From JBEIDK01 sp040383485 (GTDB lineage Bacteria > Bacteroidota > Bacteroidia > UBA4408): 16,327 nucleotides of DNA. Under the pieces are notes generated by a model. The model had not been told where the DNA came from, ran no database searches, and was given only the letters and a program-made list of their open reading frames with translations. A program made the translations under genes and the position numbers. Shown in pieces: positions 5,014 through 10,840 of this stretch. Where the stretch lies: NCBI GenBank assembly GCA_040383485.1, contig JBEIDK010000065.1, forward strand, positions 1 through 16,327, written 5' to 3'. Position 1 is the first letter of the stretch. Each line of letters begins with the position of its first letter.

Positions 5014-5023
5014 GGCACATAAC
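5014..5023 (+). repeat. Truncated attC site 9 (inverse core only)
   Basis: GGCACATAAC is the exact reverse complement of the head of cassette 9 (GTTATGTGCC at 4623-4632), but no matching arms or GTTA core follow before the next gene at 5064. The array therefore ends in half a site, probably through deletion. Confidence 0.55.
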
Positions 5024-5063
5024 TCTCAAATAACTGCAACTAACACTAACTAATTAATACACA

Positions 5064-5369
5064 ATGGATAAAGTAGAATTATATTACGATGACGTAAGCA
5101 ACATTGTTTACGATGCTAACGGAAAAGAATATCCTATCAAGGAATATAACCGTTGCAAACAAGTCAATATTGACAATAAAAAGGTATCAATTAGCAAACT
5201 ACCCACTAAGCCACTTATCAGAAATTTTGATGATGTATATTACAGATATGTGTTTTGCGGATGGCACCAGAAATACCCTTGTGTAGTTATTGATTATCTT
5301 GTTTACATGAAGCACAATAGAAAAAAAATTAATTATAAGCAATATGAAAAGAATATCAGAAAGAGATGA
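5064..5369 (+). CDS. 101-aa hypothetical protein upstream of the DnaA-like gene
   Basis: The product begins MDKVELYYDDVSNIVYDANG and has a Tyr-rich beta-type N-terminal half, then VYYRYVFCGWHQKYPCVVID and a very basic C-terminus (HNRKKINYKQYEKNIRKR). The basic tail suggests contact with nucleic acid, but I recognise no domain. It is the first gene beyond the cassette array and overlaps the next gene by 26 nt in another frame, suggesting coupled expression with the DnaA-like protein. No promoter of consensus quality is visible in the short gap 5024-5063. Confidence 0.7.
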   Translation: MDKVELYYDDVSNIVYDANGKEYPIKEYNRCKQVNIDNKKVSISKLPTKPLIRNFDDVYYRYVFCGWHQKYPCVVIDYLVYMKHNRKKINYKQYEKNIRKR

Positions 5370-5781
5370 ATATTTGGCATCTCAAATTATTGACTTGTGC
5401 GCCAGGCACTTTCAGATTAATGTCGAAGATATGCTCAGCAGGTCCAGAAAACGAGAGTATGCAGCACCGCGACAAATAGCAGCGTATTTTATCAAAAAAC
5501 ATACAGAGTTGAGCCTTAGCACTATTGGTAAATGCTTGGGAGGGCTTGACCACTCCTCTGTTATCTCATCCATTAGAGTTATCAAAGGACTTAACGAGGT
5601 TGAGAGAAAAACAAAGGATGACTTGTTAGCTATTGCGGATATGATAATGAAGCTAGATTTTATTGCTGAAGAAGAATTATTGCGTACCTTTGAGTTTGAT
5701 TACGATGCACTGACACCCCTTGAAGATTTAAGCATACTAGAGAAACAAGAGGCGATTAATTATATGGAAACTAAATTTTAG
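5344..5781 (+). CDS. DnaA domain-IV-like DNA-binding protein
   Basis: A protein of 145 residues whose N-terminal 100 residues match the C-terminal DNA-binding domain of DnaA (Bac_DnaA_C). IIDLCARHFQINVEDMLSRS (15-34), APRQIAAYFIKKHTELSLST (41-60) and LGGLDHSSVISSIRVI (65-80) follow the DnaA helix-turn-helix and signature motif 'GGxDHTTVxxAxxxI' in order. The AAA+ ATPase part of DnaA is absent, and the full length excludes a truncated host dnaA. The C-terminal 45 residues are acidic and unrelated. Such stand-alone domains occur in phages and are thought to bind DnaA-box-like sites, either to direct replication or to interfere with host initiation; which applies here is unknown. It lies between a gene with a basic tail and a membrane-protein gene. 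Confidence 0.82.
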   Translation: MKRISERDEYLASQIIDLCARHFQINVEDMLSRSRKREYAAPRQIAAYFIKKHTELSLSTIGKCLGGLDHSSVISSIRVIKGLNEVERKTKDDLLAIADMIMKLDFIAEEELLRTFEFDYDALTPLEDLSILEKQEAINYMETKF

Positions 5782-5786
5782 AAATC

Positions 5787-6314
5787 ATGACAGAAAAAGA
5801 AATTAGAATAACATTTTTAGCGATTACATTATTAATGATAGCTGTAATTGTGGAATTGACTTGCAACAAGCCTCAAAATATTGCGCTACAACAAAAGAAA
5901 GCGGTGTCAGAATATAAACGTAAGCTATTGACAGACAAAATCAATGTATTGCAAAATTTTGATACTATTTACGTGAATAGGTGGCGCAATGTAAAAGGTG
6001 AAACAAAATCTTTTTTTGACACCGTTTATGTAACTGCTCCAGACACCTGCGACAAATGGATAATAATGTGCGAAAATAGGTTGTACTTAGAACGCCAAAT
6101 TGCTGATTCACTAATACAAATAAAAGATAGTACTATTCTAACTCAGCATTTAATTATCAAAGAAGATTCAGTACTATTGCAAGTTGGCAAAGATGAACTA
6201 ACAGCAAGTCGGGATTCGACAAAAAAAGCAAAACAAAAGGGATTTGTAAAAGGTTTTATTTGGGGTTTTGGTGTAGGTACGGTATTAAGTCAAAGTATTA
6301 ATATTTTAAAATAA
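5787..6314 (+). CDS. Membrane-anchored coiled-coil protein, spanin-like
   Basis: A protein of 175 residues. A single hydrophobic segment at about 8-25 (TFLAITLLMIAVIVELTC) is followed by a long polar, helical region rich in K, D, Q and S (about 30-150) and ends with GFVKGFIWGFGVGTVLSQSI, a Gly-rich amphipathic or second membrane segment. A short N-terminal anchor plus a periplasmic coiled coil is the architecture of Rz-type inner-membrane spanins, and the gene sits beside the lysis module, though on the opposite strand. There is no sequence motif to prove it, so a generic phage membrane protein is the alternative. It starts 5 nt after the DnaA-like gene, in the same operon. Confidence 0.6.
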   Translation: MTEKEIRITFLAITLLMIAVIVELTCNKPQNIALQQKKAVSEYKRKLLTDKINVLQNFDTIYVNRWRNVKGETKSFFDTVYVTAPDTCDKWIIMCENRLYLERQIADSLIQIKDSTILTQHLIIKEDSVLLQVGKDELTASRDSTKKAKQKGFVKGFIWGFGVGTVLSQSINILK

Positions 6315-6319
6315 TTAAT

Positions 6320-6327
6320 TATATTTG
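6320..6327 (+). promoter_or_regulatory. -7 promoter element of the tRNA-like gene
   Basis: TATATTTG is a perfect Bacteroidetes -7 element ending 9 nt before the first acceptor-stem base. Transcription would start almost at the mature 5' end. No good TTTG lies at -33. Confidence 0.5.
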
Positions 6328-6336
6328 CAATTCGGT

Positions 6337-6414
6337 TGCTTGTTAGCTCAATTGGATAGAGTAGTGGCATACATTAAAAAGCCAAAGGTCGCGTGTTCGA
6401 TTCATGCACAAGCG
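6337..6414 (+). tRNA. tRNA-like gene with a 12-nt anticodon loop; identity not assignable
   Basis: The cloverleaf can be drawn base by base. The acceptor TGCTTGT (6337-6343) pairs with ACAAGCG (6408-6414) in all seven positions, one as T-G. TA follows, then the D-stem GCTC/GAGT with loop AATTGGATA. The anticodon stem GTGGC (6364-6368) pairs with GCCAA (6381-6385), with one G-A mismatch. The variable loop is AGGTC (5 nt) and the T-stem GCGTG/CATGC has loop TTCGATT. All spacings are standard except the anticodon loop (6369-6380), which is 12 nt instead of 7, so the anticodon cannot be read. CCA is not encoded after discriminator C6415. It may be a defective or insertion-bearing tRNA, or an attachment-site remnant. 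Confidence 0.68.
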
Positions 6415-6441
6415 CAAACAGTACCAATTATTGGTCTTATT

Positions 6442-6471
6442 AAAAAAGCCTCATTAATTTGGGGATTTTTT
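6442..6471. terminator. Bidirectional terminator between convergent operons
   Basis: AAAAAAGCCTC (6442-6452) and GGGGATTTTTT (6461-6471) form a hairpin with an 8-nt loop, one G-A mismatch and one G-T pair, with a T-run on either strand. It sits between the plus-strand block and the minus-strand lysis genes; the holin stop codon (6470-6472) lies in its right arm. A smaller palindrome, ACCAA-TTA-TTGGT (6423-6435), precedes it. Confidence 0.7.
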
Positions 6472-6715
6472 ATTGCTGAGTATTATCTAATTTATCCTTT
6501 CTAATTTGTGTTGTATTCCACCCGCCATAAGCTAGTAATGTACTAATCAATAATATCATATCGGTAACATCACTATTTTTGATATCATAATAACACCATA
6601 CGTTCACGATAATTAGCACGTTGGTAAATATTATGAACCTTTCTATTTTCTTGCTACTAAAGAAAGATTTGCTAACCGAAAAGGTTGATATTAGTTCTTG
6701 TATTAATTCTTTCAT
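6470..6715 (-). CDS. Holin-like two-pass membrane protein
   Basis: A protein of 81 residues with two hydrophobic segments, about 27-43 (FIIFTNVLIIVNVWCYY) and 51-65 (VTDMILLISTLLAYG), followed by GWNTTQIRKDK and a polar tail. Size, topology and position directly after the endolysin gene fit a class II holin, which would open the inner membrane at the end of infection to let the endolysin reach the wall. The start codon overlaps the endolysin stop (ATGA), so the two are coupled. It is the last gene of the long minus-strand operon and ends in the bidirectional terminator. The role is inferred from topology and context. Confidence 0.72.
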   Translation of the reverse strand: MKELIQELISTFSVSKSFFSSKKIERFIIFTNVLIIVNVWCYYDIKNSDVTDMILLISTLLAYGGWNTTQIRKDKLDNTQQ

Positions 6716-7203
6716 AATTGAGGATATACAAAATTATCTTGAGTAAAGGTTGCTGAGTTGATTAATTGCATTATTGTTTTGCCAAATGTTTTTTGAACGT
6801 GTGGCTTTTCTTTAAATGTTTTCCAATTTCCTGCCCACTCCCAACCATTCATTTGAAAAATATGTATAACCTCCATCAAGTCAGCAACGCCATCACCATC
6901 CCAATCTTTAGAAAAATCCCAACTTGCTTCAACACCATTTTTTATTAGGCAAATATCAATAGCCAATCCATAGTTGTGATAGCTTTCGCCAGCCTTTGCC
7001 ATAGTAACTATTGGCTTTGTTTTATCGGTGCGCCCTTGTGCATATAAAGCGTTTTGTTCTGCGCGTGTCCGGTACGTAGATGTAAATCTACAAACAATCC
7101 CTTTTGCAGTTAATGAATTGGTTATTGTTTCGTAAATTTCGCGCACTTCATCTCTTATGATAGGGTGCAAGGTTTCAATTCTTTTTTCAGTTATTTTATC
7201 CAT
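6712..7203 (-). CDS. Endolysin, M15 family L-Ala-D-Glu-type endopeptidase
   Basis: A protein of 163 residues matching phage M15-family peptidases such as T5 endolysin and LysA-like L-alanyl-D-glutamate endopeptidases. FTSTYRTRAEQNALYAQGRT (40-59) is the conserved substrate-binding region. SYHNYGLAID (74-83) supplies zinc ligands His76 and Asp83, GWEWAGNW (120-127) carries the catalytic Glu122, and KPHVQKTFG (133-141) gives the third zinc ligand His135. All key residues are present, so it should be an active zinc endopeptidase that cleaves the peptide stem of peptidoglycan. There is no signal peptide, so it would depend on the holin for release. A C-terminal extension of about 20 residues is poorly conserved in look. 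Confidence 0.9.
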   Translation of the reverse strand: MDKITEKRIETLHPIIRDEVREIYETITNSLTAKGIVCRFTSTYRTRAEQNALYAQGRTDKTKPIVTMAKAGESYHNYGLAIDICLIKNGVEASWDFSKDWDGDGVADLMEVIHIFQMNGWEWAGNWKTFKEKPHVQKTFGKTIMQLINSATFTQDNFVYPQL

Positions 7204-7249
7204 CTTAACAAGTTAAAGGGGTGTCTAATGCTATGTCGCTCATCTTATT

Positions 7250-7615
7250 TTAGTGTTTAAATATTAACATTATTATTGACCATAGCAACGAGCCTAAGCC
7301 ACCAAAGATAACCGCCACTATTGCCAATTGTGCTTTGAATATTTTTATTGAGTTTTCAAGTAAGTCCACTCGCTCCTCAATTAATTTTAATCTAGGAAAC
7401 AACCCTATGTTGCCTACGTTTGAATTGGGTAAGATATAAGGCAATATCTCATTCAACTTATCGCTTACCTCTGATACTGCAATGGTAGCATTTTTACTAT
7501 CCTGCCTACCTTGCTTTACTTCGTGCATAATTATTTCAAAGTCTTTTTTTATTTCAGACTTGAAACTTTCTAGGTTTTCAACTCTCTTTGTGAGTTCTTC
7601 TATTTCGTGTGTCAT
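7250..7615 (-). CDS. Coiled-coil protein with C-terminal membrane segment, XhlA-like
   Basis: A protein of 121 residues. An N-terminal coiled coil (EIEELTKRVENLESFKSEIK, 4-23, and further heptads to about 60) is followed by PNSNVGNIGLFPRLKLIEER, a second short coil, and one membrane segment at about 97-118 (LAIVAVIFGGLGSLLWSIIM). This arrangement, coil then tail anchor, is that of the haemolysin XhlA family of phage lysis accessory proteins, and the gene sits immediately before the endolysin. The match is architectural rather than by motif. It may be a holin partner or antiholin. There is a 46-nt gap to the endolysin gene. Confidence 0.6.
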   Translation of the reverse strand: MTHEIEELTKRVENLESFKSEIKKDFEIIMHEVKQGRQDSKNATIAVSEVSDKLNEILPYILPNSNVGNIGLFPRLKLIEERVDLLENSIKIFKAQLAIVAVIFGGLGSLLWSIIMLIFKH

Positions 7616-7617
7616 AA

Positions 7618-7971
7618 CTAAACTAAATTGTCAATGCTTTTTATGCAATGATTTTTGTCTACAAAATTTAAAAATTTTACTAATAACATTCCTTTTTTCG
7701 TTAAGGTATTTGATAGTTGATTTTTGCCTAATACACTTGAGATAGTTTCATTGCCATTGCCAAATTTATACCCATGCTTTTTTATTAGATATAGGTTAAA
7801 TAATGTTCTGTAACTTCTATTGCCATACTTATCTAAAGATATTGCATCAGAACGAAAATAATCGCTGCTAAATCCGTATTTAATTGTTACAATGAACAAA
7901 TTAATTGGATATAATATTATAAAAATAATAACCGCAACGATATTTAAAAATAGCCATTTCACAATTCCCAA
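7618..7971 (-). CDS. 117-aa N-terminally anchored membrane protein
   Basis: A hydrophobic N-terminus (about residues 5-29, KWLFLNIVAVIIFIILYPIN and on) is followed by a soluble domain containing HGYKFGNGNETISSVLGKNQ and ending LNFVDKNHCIKSIDN. The 'GYKFGNxxETISSVLGKN ... T ... GxxLVxxLNxxDxxHC' pattern is one I associate with conserved proteins in the lysis regions of Bacteroidetes phages; no activity is known to me. It overlaps the upstream gene by 13 nt and is 2 nt from the next gene, so it is firmly in the operon. A lysis or cell-envelope role is inferred from position. Confidence 0.65.
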   Translation of the reverse strand: MGIVKWLFLNIVAVIIFIILYPINLFIVTIKYGFSSDYFRSDAISLDKYGNRSYRTLFNLYLIKKHGYKFGNGNETISSVLGKNQLSNTLTKKGMLLVKFLNFVDKNHCIKSIDNLV

Positions 7972-8342
7972 TCACTATACTGTATTCCAAAATTGTTCCC
8001 TGATTCTAATTGTTGCTGAAATAATGCAAATTCTTTCATTCGTTGCATTGTTACAGCGTAATAGCTTGTAGATGATACCAATGGTTGTAACATTGTTTCT
8101 ACTTGTGCTATTTGCTCCCAACTATAAGCAGTTGAGAAACTATCTAGTATCACATCACTAAATGTCGGTTCTTCACCCTCAATTACTTCATTAGGTTTCT
8201 TGTAAAAATAAAACCCACTAGCTGTTACTTGATTGATGTTTTCTTCTAACCTTTCAATGGTTAGGTAAATCTCATATTCGCCTATTTGCTTATACCTAAG
8301 GTCGAATATTGGCTTTGCTACTTTTGTTTTTAGTGTTATCAT
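7959..8342 (-). CDS. 127-aa hypothetical phage protein
   Basis: The product begins MITLKTKVAKPIFDLRYKQI and looks beta-rich in its first half (GEYEIYLTIERLEENINQVT, SGFYFYKKP) and helical in its second (YYAVTMQRMKEFALFQQQLE). No membrane segment or signal is seen. It starts in a TAATG overlap with the LamG-like gene, so it may be a minor tail or fibre-associated protein or a chaperone for the fibre, but the sequence does not decide. It separates the virion and lysis parts of the operon. Confidence 0.65.
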   Translation of the reverse strand: MITLKTKVAKPIFDLRYKQIGEYEIYLTIERLEENINQVTASGFYFYKKPNEVIEGEEPTFSDVILDSFSTAYSWEQIAQVETMLQPLVSSTSYYAVTMQRMKEFALFQQQLESGNNFGIQYSDWEL

Positions 8343-9142
8343 TAATATCTATGTTTTAAACTATTGTAATTAATTTGTATTTCTGTTTGGCTTAAAATCC
8401 TATCATAAAAGCAACATTGTCCAATGCTACCTTGAAAATTTTGGAATGGATTTGCGTAACTTGGATTAGTCATATTTCCAATACAAAATGGACTTGCACT
8501 GCCATTTGTTATTGCTGTTGGTTGTGAACCAGATGTAAATACCATCGTGTTAGTTTCTAAAGCACCATTAATGTAAATTTTAACTTTGTCTAATCCGTTG
8601 TTAGTGGTTATATCTTTATCAAAAGTAAATGCTATATTATACCAAGTATTTATTGCTATTGTTGTATTACCTCTTAATCCTCTTAGATCATTTCCAAAGA
8701 CATCACCAAAATAAACAAAATCTACCTTTAATCCGCCATAACTATTGCCAGTAAGATTTCTAATATTTGAAAAAAAAGCCCTATTGTCTGTCGTAGGATT
8801 TCCAGGATATTTTGCAAATAAAATATTATTTATATTGGCTGTTGAAGAAGTAAGTCTGAACCACCCTTGCCACGTTAACTTTCCTGCATTTAATTGAGTA
8901 TCTAATACATCCCCTAATCCAATAATCCCATTAGTTCCCATAGTAAAAATACCACCATTGCTACTTGAATAAGTAACTGTATTTTCTAATGTTGCATTTT
9001 GTGAATTTCCGCTAATGTCATTTACTGCCACACCACTACCACCATAACTTACAGAGTTAGCAGGGTCAAAGTTAAATTTCATATTATTTTTAATTAAATA
9101 ATATTTACCTGACTCATAATATTGTGCGGGGTTAAAGCTCAT
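8342..9142 (-). CDS. LamG/concanavalin-like lectin domain protein, probable receptor-binding tail protein
   Basis: A protein of 266 residues dominated by a jelly-roll laminin-G-like domain. The typical landmarks appear in order: LTWQGWFRLTSSTANINNIL (sheet core), TWYNIAFTFDKD, DKVKIYINGALETNT, and FQGSIGQCCFYDRILSQTEI at the end followed by NYNSLKHRY. This C-terminal signature, 'GxIGQxxxYxRxLSxxEIxxNYNxLKxRY', is common in phage and bacterial proteins that bind sugars. Residues 1-35 have no counterpart in the fold and may attach it to the tail. I infer surface glycan recognition on the host cell. It is 2 nt downstream of the fibre gene. Confidence 0.8.
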   Translation of the reverse strand: MSFNPAQYYESGKYYLIKNNMKFNFDPANSVSYGGSGVAVNDISGNSQNATLENTVTYSSSNGGIFTMGTNGIIGLGDVLDTQLNAGKLTWQGWFRLTSSTANINNILFAKYPGNPTTDNRAFFSNIRNLTGNSYGGLKVDFVYFGDVFGNDLRGLRGNTTIAINTWYNIAFTFDKDITTNNGLDKVKIYINGALETNTMVFTSGSQPTAITNGSASPFCIGNMTNPSYANPFQNFQGSIGQCCFYDRILSQTEIQINYNSLKHRY

Positions 9143-9144
9143 AA

Positions 9145-10206
9145 TTACCTATTTGAGATTTGTAAATAATAAGTGTTGCCAGTCCTAGTCAAACAAGCAG
9201 TACTACCCACCGCACCATTTAACACCGCAGTACCATCCACTTGCACTAATGTAGCACCACTACCAGCTGTAAATGTTATTGCGGCACTTCCTAACTTAGT
9301 GTAGCTTGCACAAAAGTTTGCTGTGCTTCCTGTTCCTGTTCGGCACTCTAAGTTAATAGCACTTGCACCATTGTCAATCATTGTATTATGCCCATGTTGA
9401 TTAACTGAGTTAGCATCTAAGGTGTTTGTTGTTATGCTTATAGAAGTAGTAATAGTGATATTAACAACGTCTATTTGTGTTTGCAAAGCACTTGTAACAC
9501 CCTTTACATAAGATAATTCTGTAAGGCTCGGCTCTGTCGCAGTATCAAAATGTGTAGGTATTCCATTGGCATCTGACTTTAACGCCCTTGCGGCTGTTAT
9601 TGCTGCGGCATCATCAATTACTTGCGCTGCGGTAAAATAAGCCAATCGGTTAACCGTTCCAACACCTGTAATTGCATCAATAGGCACGCCATCAAGGTTA
9701 ATAACCCAACTTGTATAAGTACCGCTACCTGTATGTGTTTTCACGTCAACAACCAATGTCGTTCCGCTATAACTTGTAACCGTAGCGTGCATGTGGTTAC
9801 TTGCATTAAATACTATCAATACTTCTTGAAGTGGAATATAAGCTAAGTTAGCATCAACGGTAAATGTTTTTGCGCCATTGCTTATACTATTGCTTGTTAC
9901 CGAACTTGTCTTATATCTATCTGCTAGTGAGTTTATAATCGGTACTGTTGCTGTACCTGTTAATGATATATTTGTTCCTGCAGTAAGTGAATTAACTACA
10001 CCATCCACCACCGCCTTAACCGTTGGTACTTTTAAATCTGAATTGCTTGTTAAGTCTGTTACAACGTCGCTTAACCAATTTACATCACTATCAATACTAT
10101 CAACGTGCATCGTGCCAACTCTAGTAGCTGTATTTGCCGCAGTTGCAGTTTCGTTTTTTATTATATTCGCTTGGGTTGTTAGATTAGCCCTTGTTTTTTG
10201 TGCCAT
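9145..10206 (-). CDS. Tail fibre-like protein
   Basis: A protein of 353 residues rich in T, A, N, S and V. The N-terminus (ANLTTQANIIKNETATAANT, then ATRVGTMHVDSIDSDVNWL) resembles the start of fibre proteins in Bacteroidetes phages, where a segment ending '...RVG..F.D.IDS' precedes the shaft. It continues with KVPTVKAVVDGVVNSL, short beta-repeat-like stretches (TAGTNISLTGTATVPIINSL) and a C-terminal beta domain ending LTRTGNTYYLQISNR. I infer a trimeric fibre or spike that contacts the host. It starts in a TAATG overlap with the preceding virion gene and is followed by the LamG-like protein, a fitting fibre-plus-tip arrangement. Confidence 0.7.
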   Translation of the reverse strand: MAQKTRANLTTQANIIKNETATAANTATRVGTMHVDSIDSDVNWLSDVVTDLTSNSDLKVPTVKAVVDGVVNSLTAGTNISLTGTATVPIINSLADRYKTSSVTSNSISNGAKTFTVDANLAYIPLQEVLIVFNASNHMHATVTSYSGTTLVVDVKTHTGSGTYTSWVINLDGVPIDAITGVGTVNRLAYFTAAQVIDDAAAITAARALKSDANGIPTHFDTATEPSLTELSYVKGVTSALQTQIDVVNITITTSISITTNTLDANSVNQHGHNTMIDNGASAINLECRTGTGSTANFCASYTKLGSAAITFTAGSGATLVQVDGTAVLNGAVGSTACLTRTGNTYYLQISNR

Positions 10207-10793
10207 TAGTTAAAAGTATTATCAAAGGTAAAATCAAAAATTCTTGTTGTTGATGGGTAGTTTCCACATTGGAACACTCCATCAGGTATATTATGTTGAG
10301 TTGGAATTTCAAAGTCTGCCCACTTTAATTGAACAGCCCATGTAACCTCCGCTTTTAATTCATTATCAATTTTATTTGTCGGTACAATATTACAAACTTT
10401 CGTAGTAATATTCATTATATTTTCACTGCAAAAAGCTAAGTAGTAATTTCTTGAACCTGCAAGTTTATTCCAATGGTTTCTATTTCCTTGATAGTTTGGT
10501 TCTGTTATGTTTACACCAAAATTATAAGCTATTAATGTTTCTGAAGCAGTAGCAAAACCAAATCCCATCTTCGCCACGCCTCCATCAAACTCACCATTTG
10601 TTTCAGGGTAAATAATTATTTTATTTGTACTTATGCCACTAAGCCAATTATTTACATTCTCAGGGTCTGCAATAATTGTTTGAAAGTAATTTTTATGAAT
10701 TAAAGCAACCTTACGCACACGACCATTTTCTGTAACGCAAACATTACAATCATTAAAATCTATTGTATCGCAACCGCTAGGATAATAATTCAT
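10206..10793 (-). CDS. Virion protein, second paralogue of a tandem pair
   Basis: A protein of 195 residues related over nearly its full length to the neighbouring 182-aa protein. Shared blocks in order: YYPSGCD, DCNVC, RVR, DPE, YP-T-GEFDGG, G-G, DPNY/EPNY, GNRNHWN, GSRN, VPTN, LKAEV-W and PDGVF-C. By eye about 40% is identical. The conserved Cys (CD...CNVC) near the N-terminus are kept. It has an extra C-terminal tail (TTRIFDFTFDNTFN). The position after the neck genes suggests a tail tube or other tail protein, but no domain proves it. A terminator separates it from the first copy, so it is probably made in smaller amounts, perhaps as a minor variant or a distal tail element. Confidence 0.7.
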   Translation of the reverse strand: MNYYPSGCDTIDFNDCNVCVTENGRVRKVALIHKNYFQTIIADPENVNNWLSGISTNKIIIYPETNGEFDGGVAKMGFGFATASETLIAYNFGVNITEPNYQGNRNHWNKLAGSRNYYLAFCSENIMNITTKVCNIVPTNKIDNELKAEVTWAVQLKWADFEIPTQHNIPDGVFQCGNYPSTTRIFDFTFDNTFN

Positions 10794-10804
10794 AATTTAA
10801 AGTT

Positions 10805-10836
10805 AAAAAATAGCAATCTTACGGGACTGCTATTTT
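10805..10836 (-). terminator. Intrinsic terminator between the paralogous virion genes
   Basis: On the minus strand, AAAATAGCA (10836-10828) and TGCTATTTT (10815-10807) form a perfect 9-bp stem with a 12-nt loop, followed by a T-run. It lies 4 nt after the stop of the 182-aa gene and 12 nt before the ATG at 10793. It probably gives partial termination so that the upstream genes exceed the downstream ones; no new promoter is visible after it. Confidence 0.7.
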
Positions 10837-10840
10837 AAAT

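Larger units (their letters stand above)
683..5023 (+). mobile_element. Integron-type gene-cassette array (CALIN-like) of about nine cassettes
   Basis: Eight complete attC-like sites and one truncated site punctuate this stretch, each at the 3' end of a short plus-strand gene. Every complete site begins with an inverse core ending in AAC and ends with a GTTA core, with paired arms of 13-20 nt between them and a loop of variable length. Crossover points (between G and TT of each core) fall after 810, 1266, 1928, 2200, 2932, 3320, 4100 and 4623. Seven cassettes have heads complementary to their own tails over about 9-15 nt, as known for integron cassettes. One gene inside is reversed (1459-1743). 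No integrase gene or attI is seen in the window. The array is apparently flanked by phage genes, so either a phage captured it or it marks the host side of a prophage junction. Confidence 0.72.

Noticed and set aside
7205..7243. A 12-residue minus-strand frame (MSDIALDTPLTC) between the XhlA-like and endolysin genes
   Set aside because: It is very short, has no distinctive composition or coupling signal, and would be expected by chance in a 46-nt gap.
8342..10206. Diversity-generating retroelement acting on the fibre or LamG gene
   Set aside because: No reverse transcriptase gene and no template repeat were found in the window.
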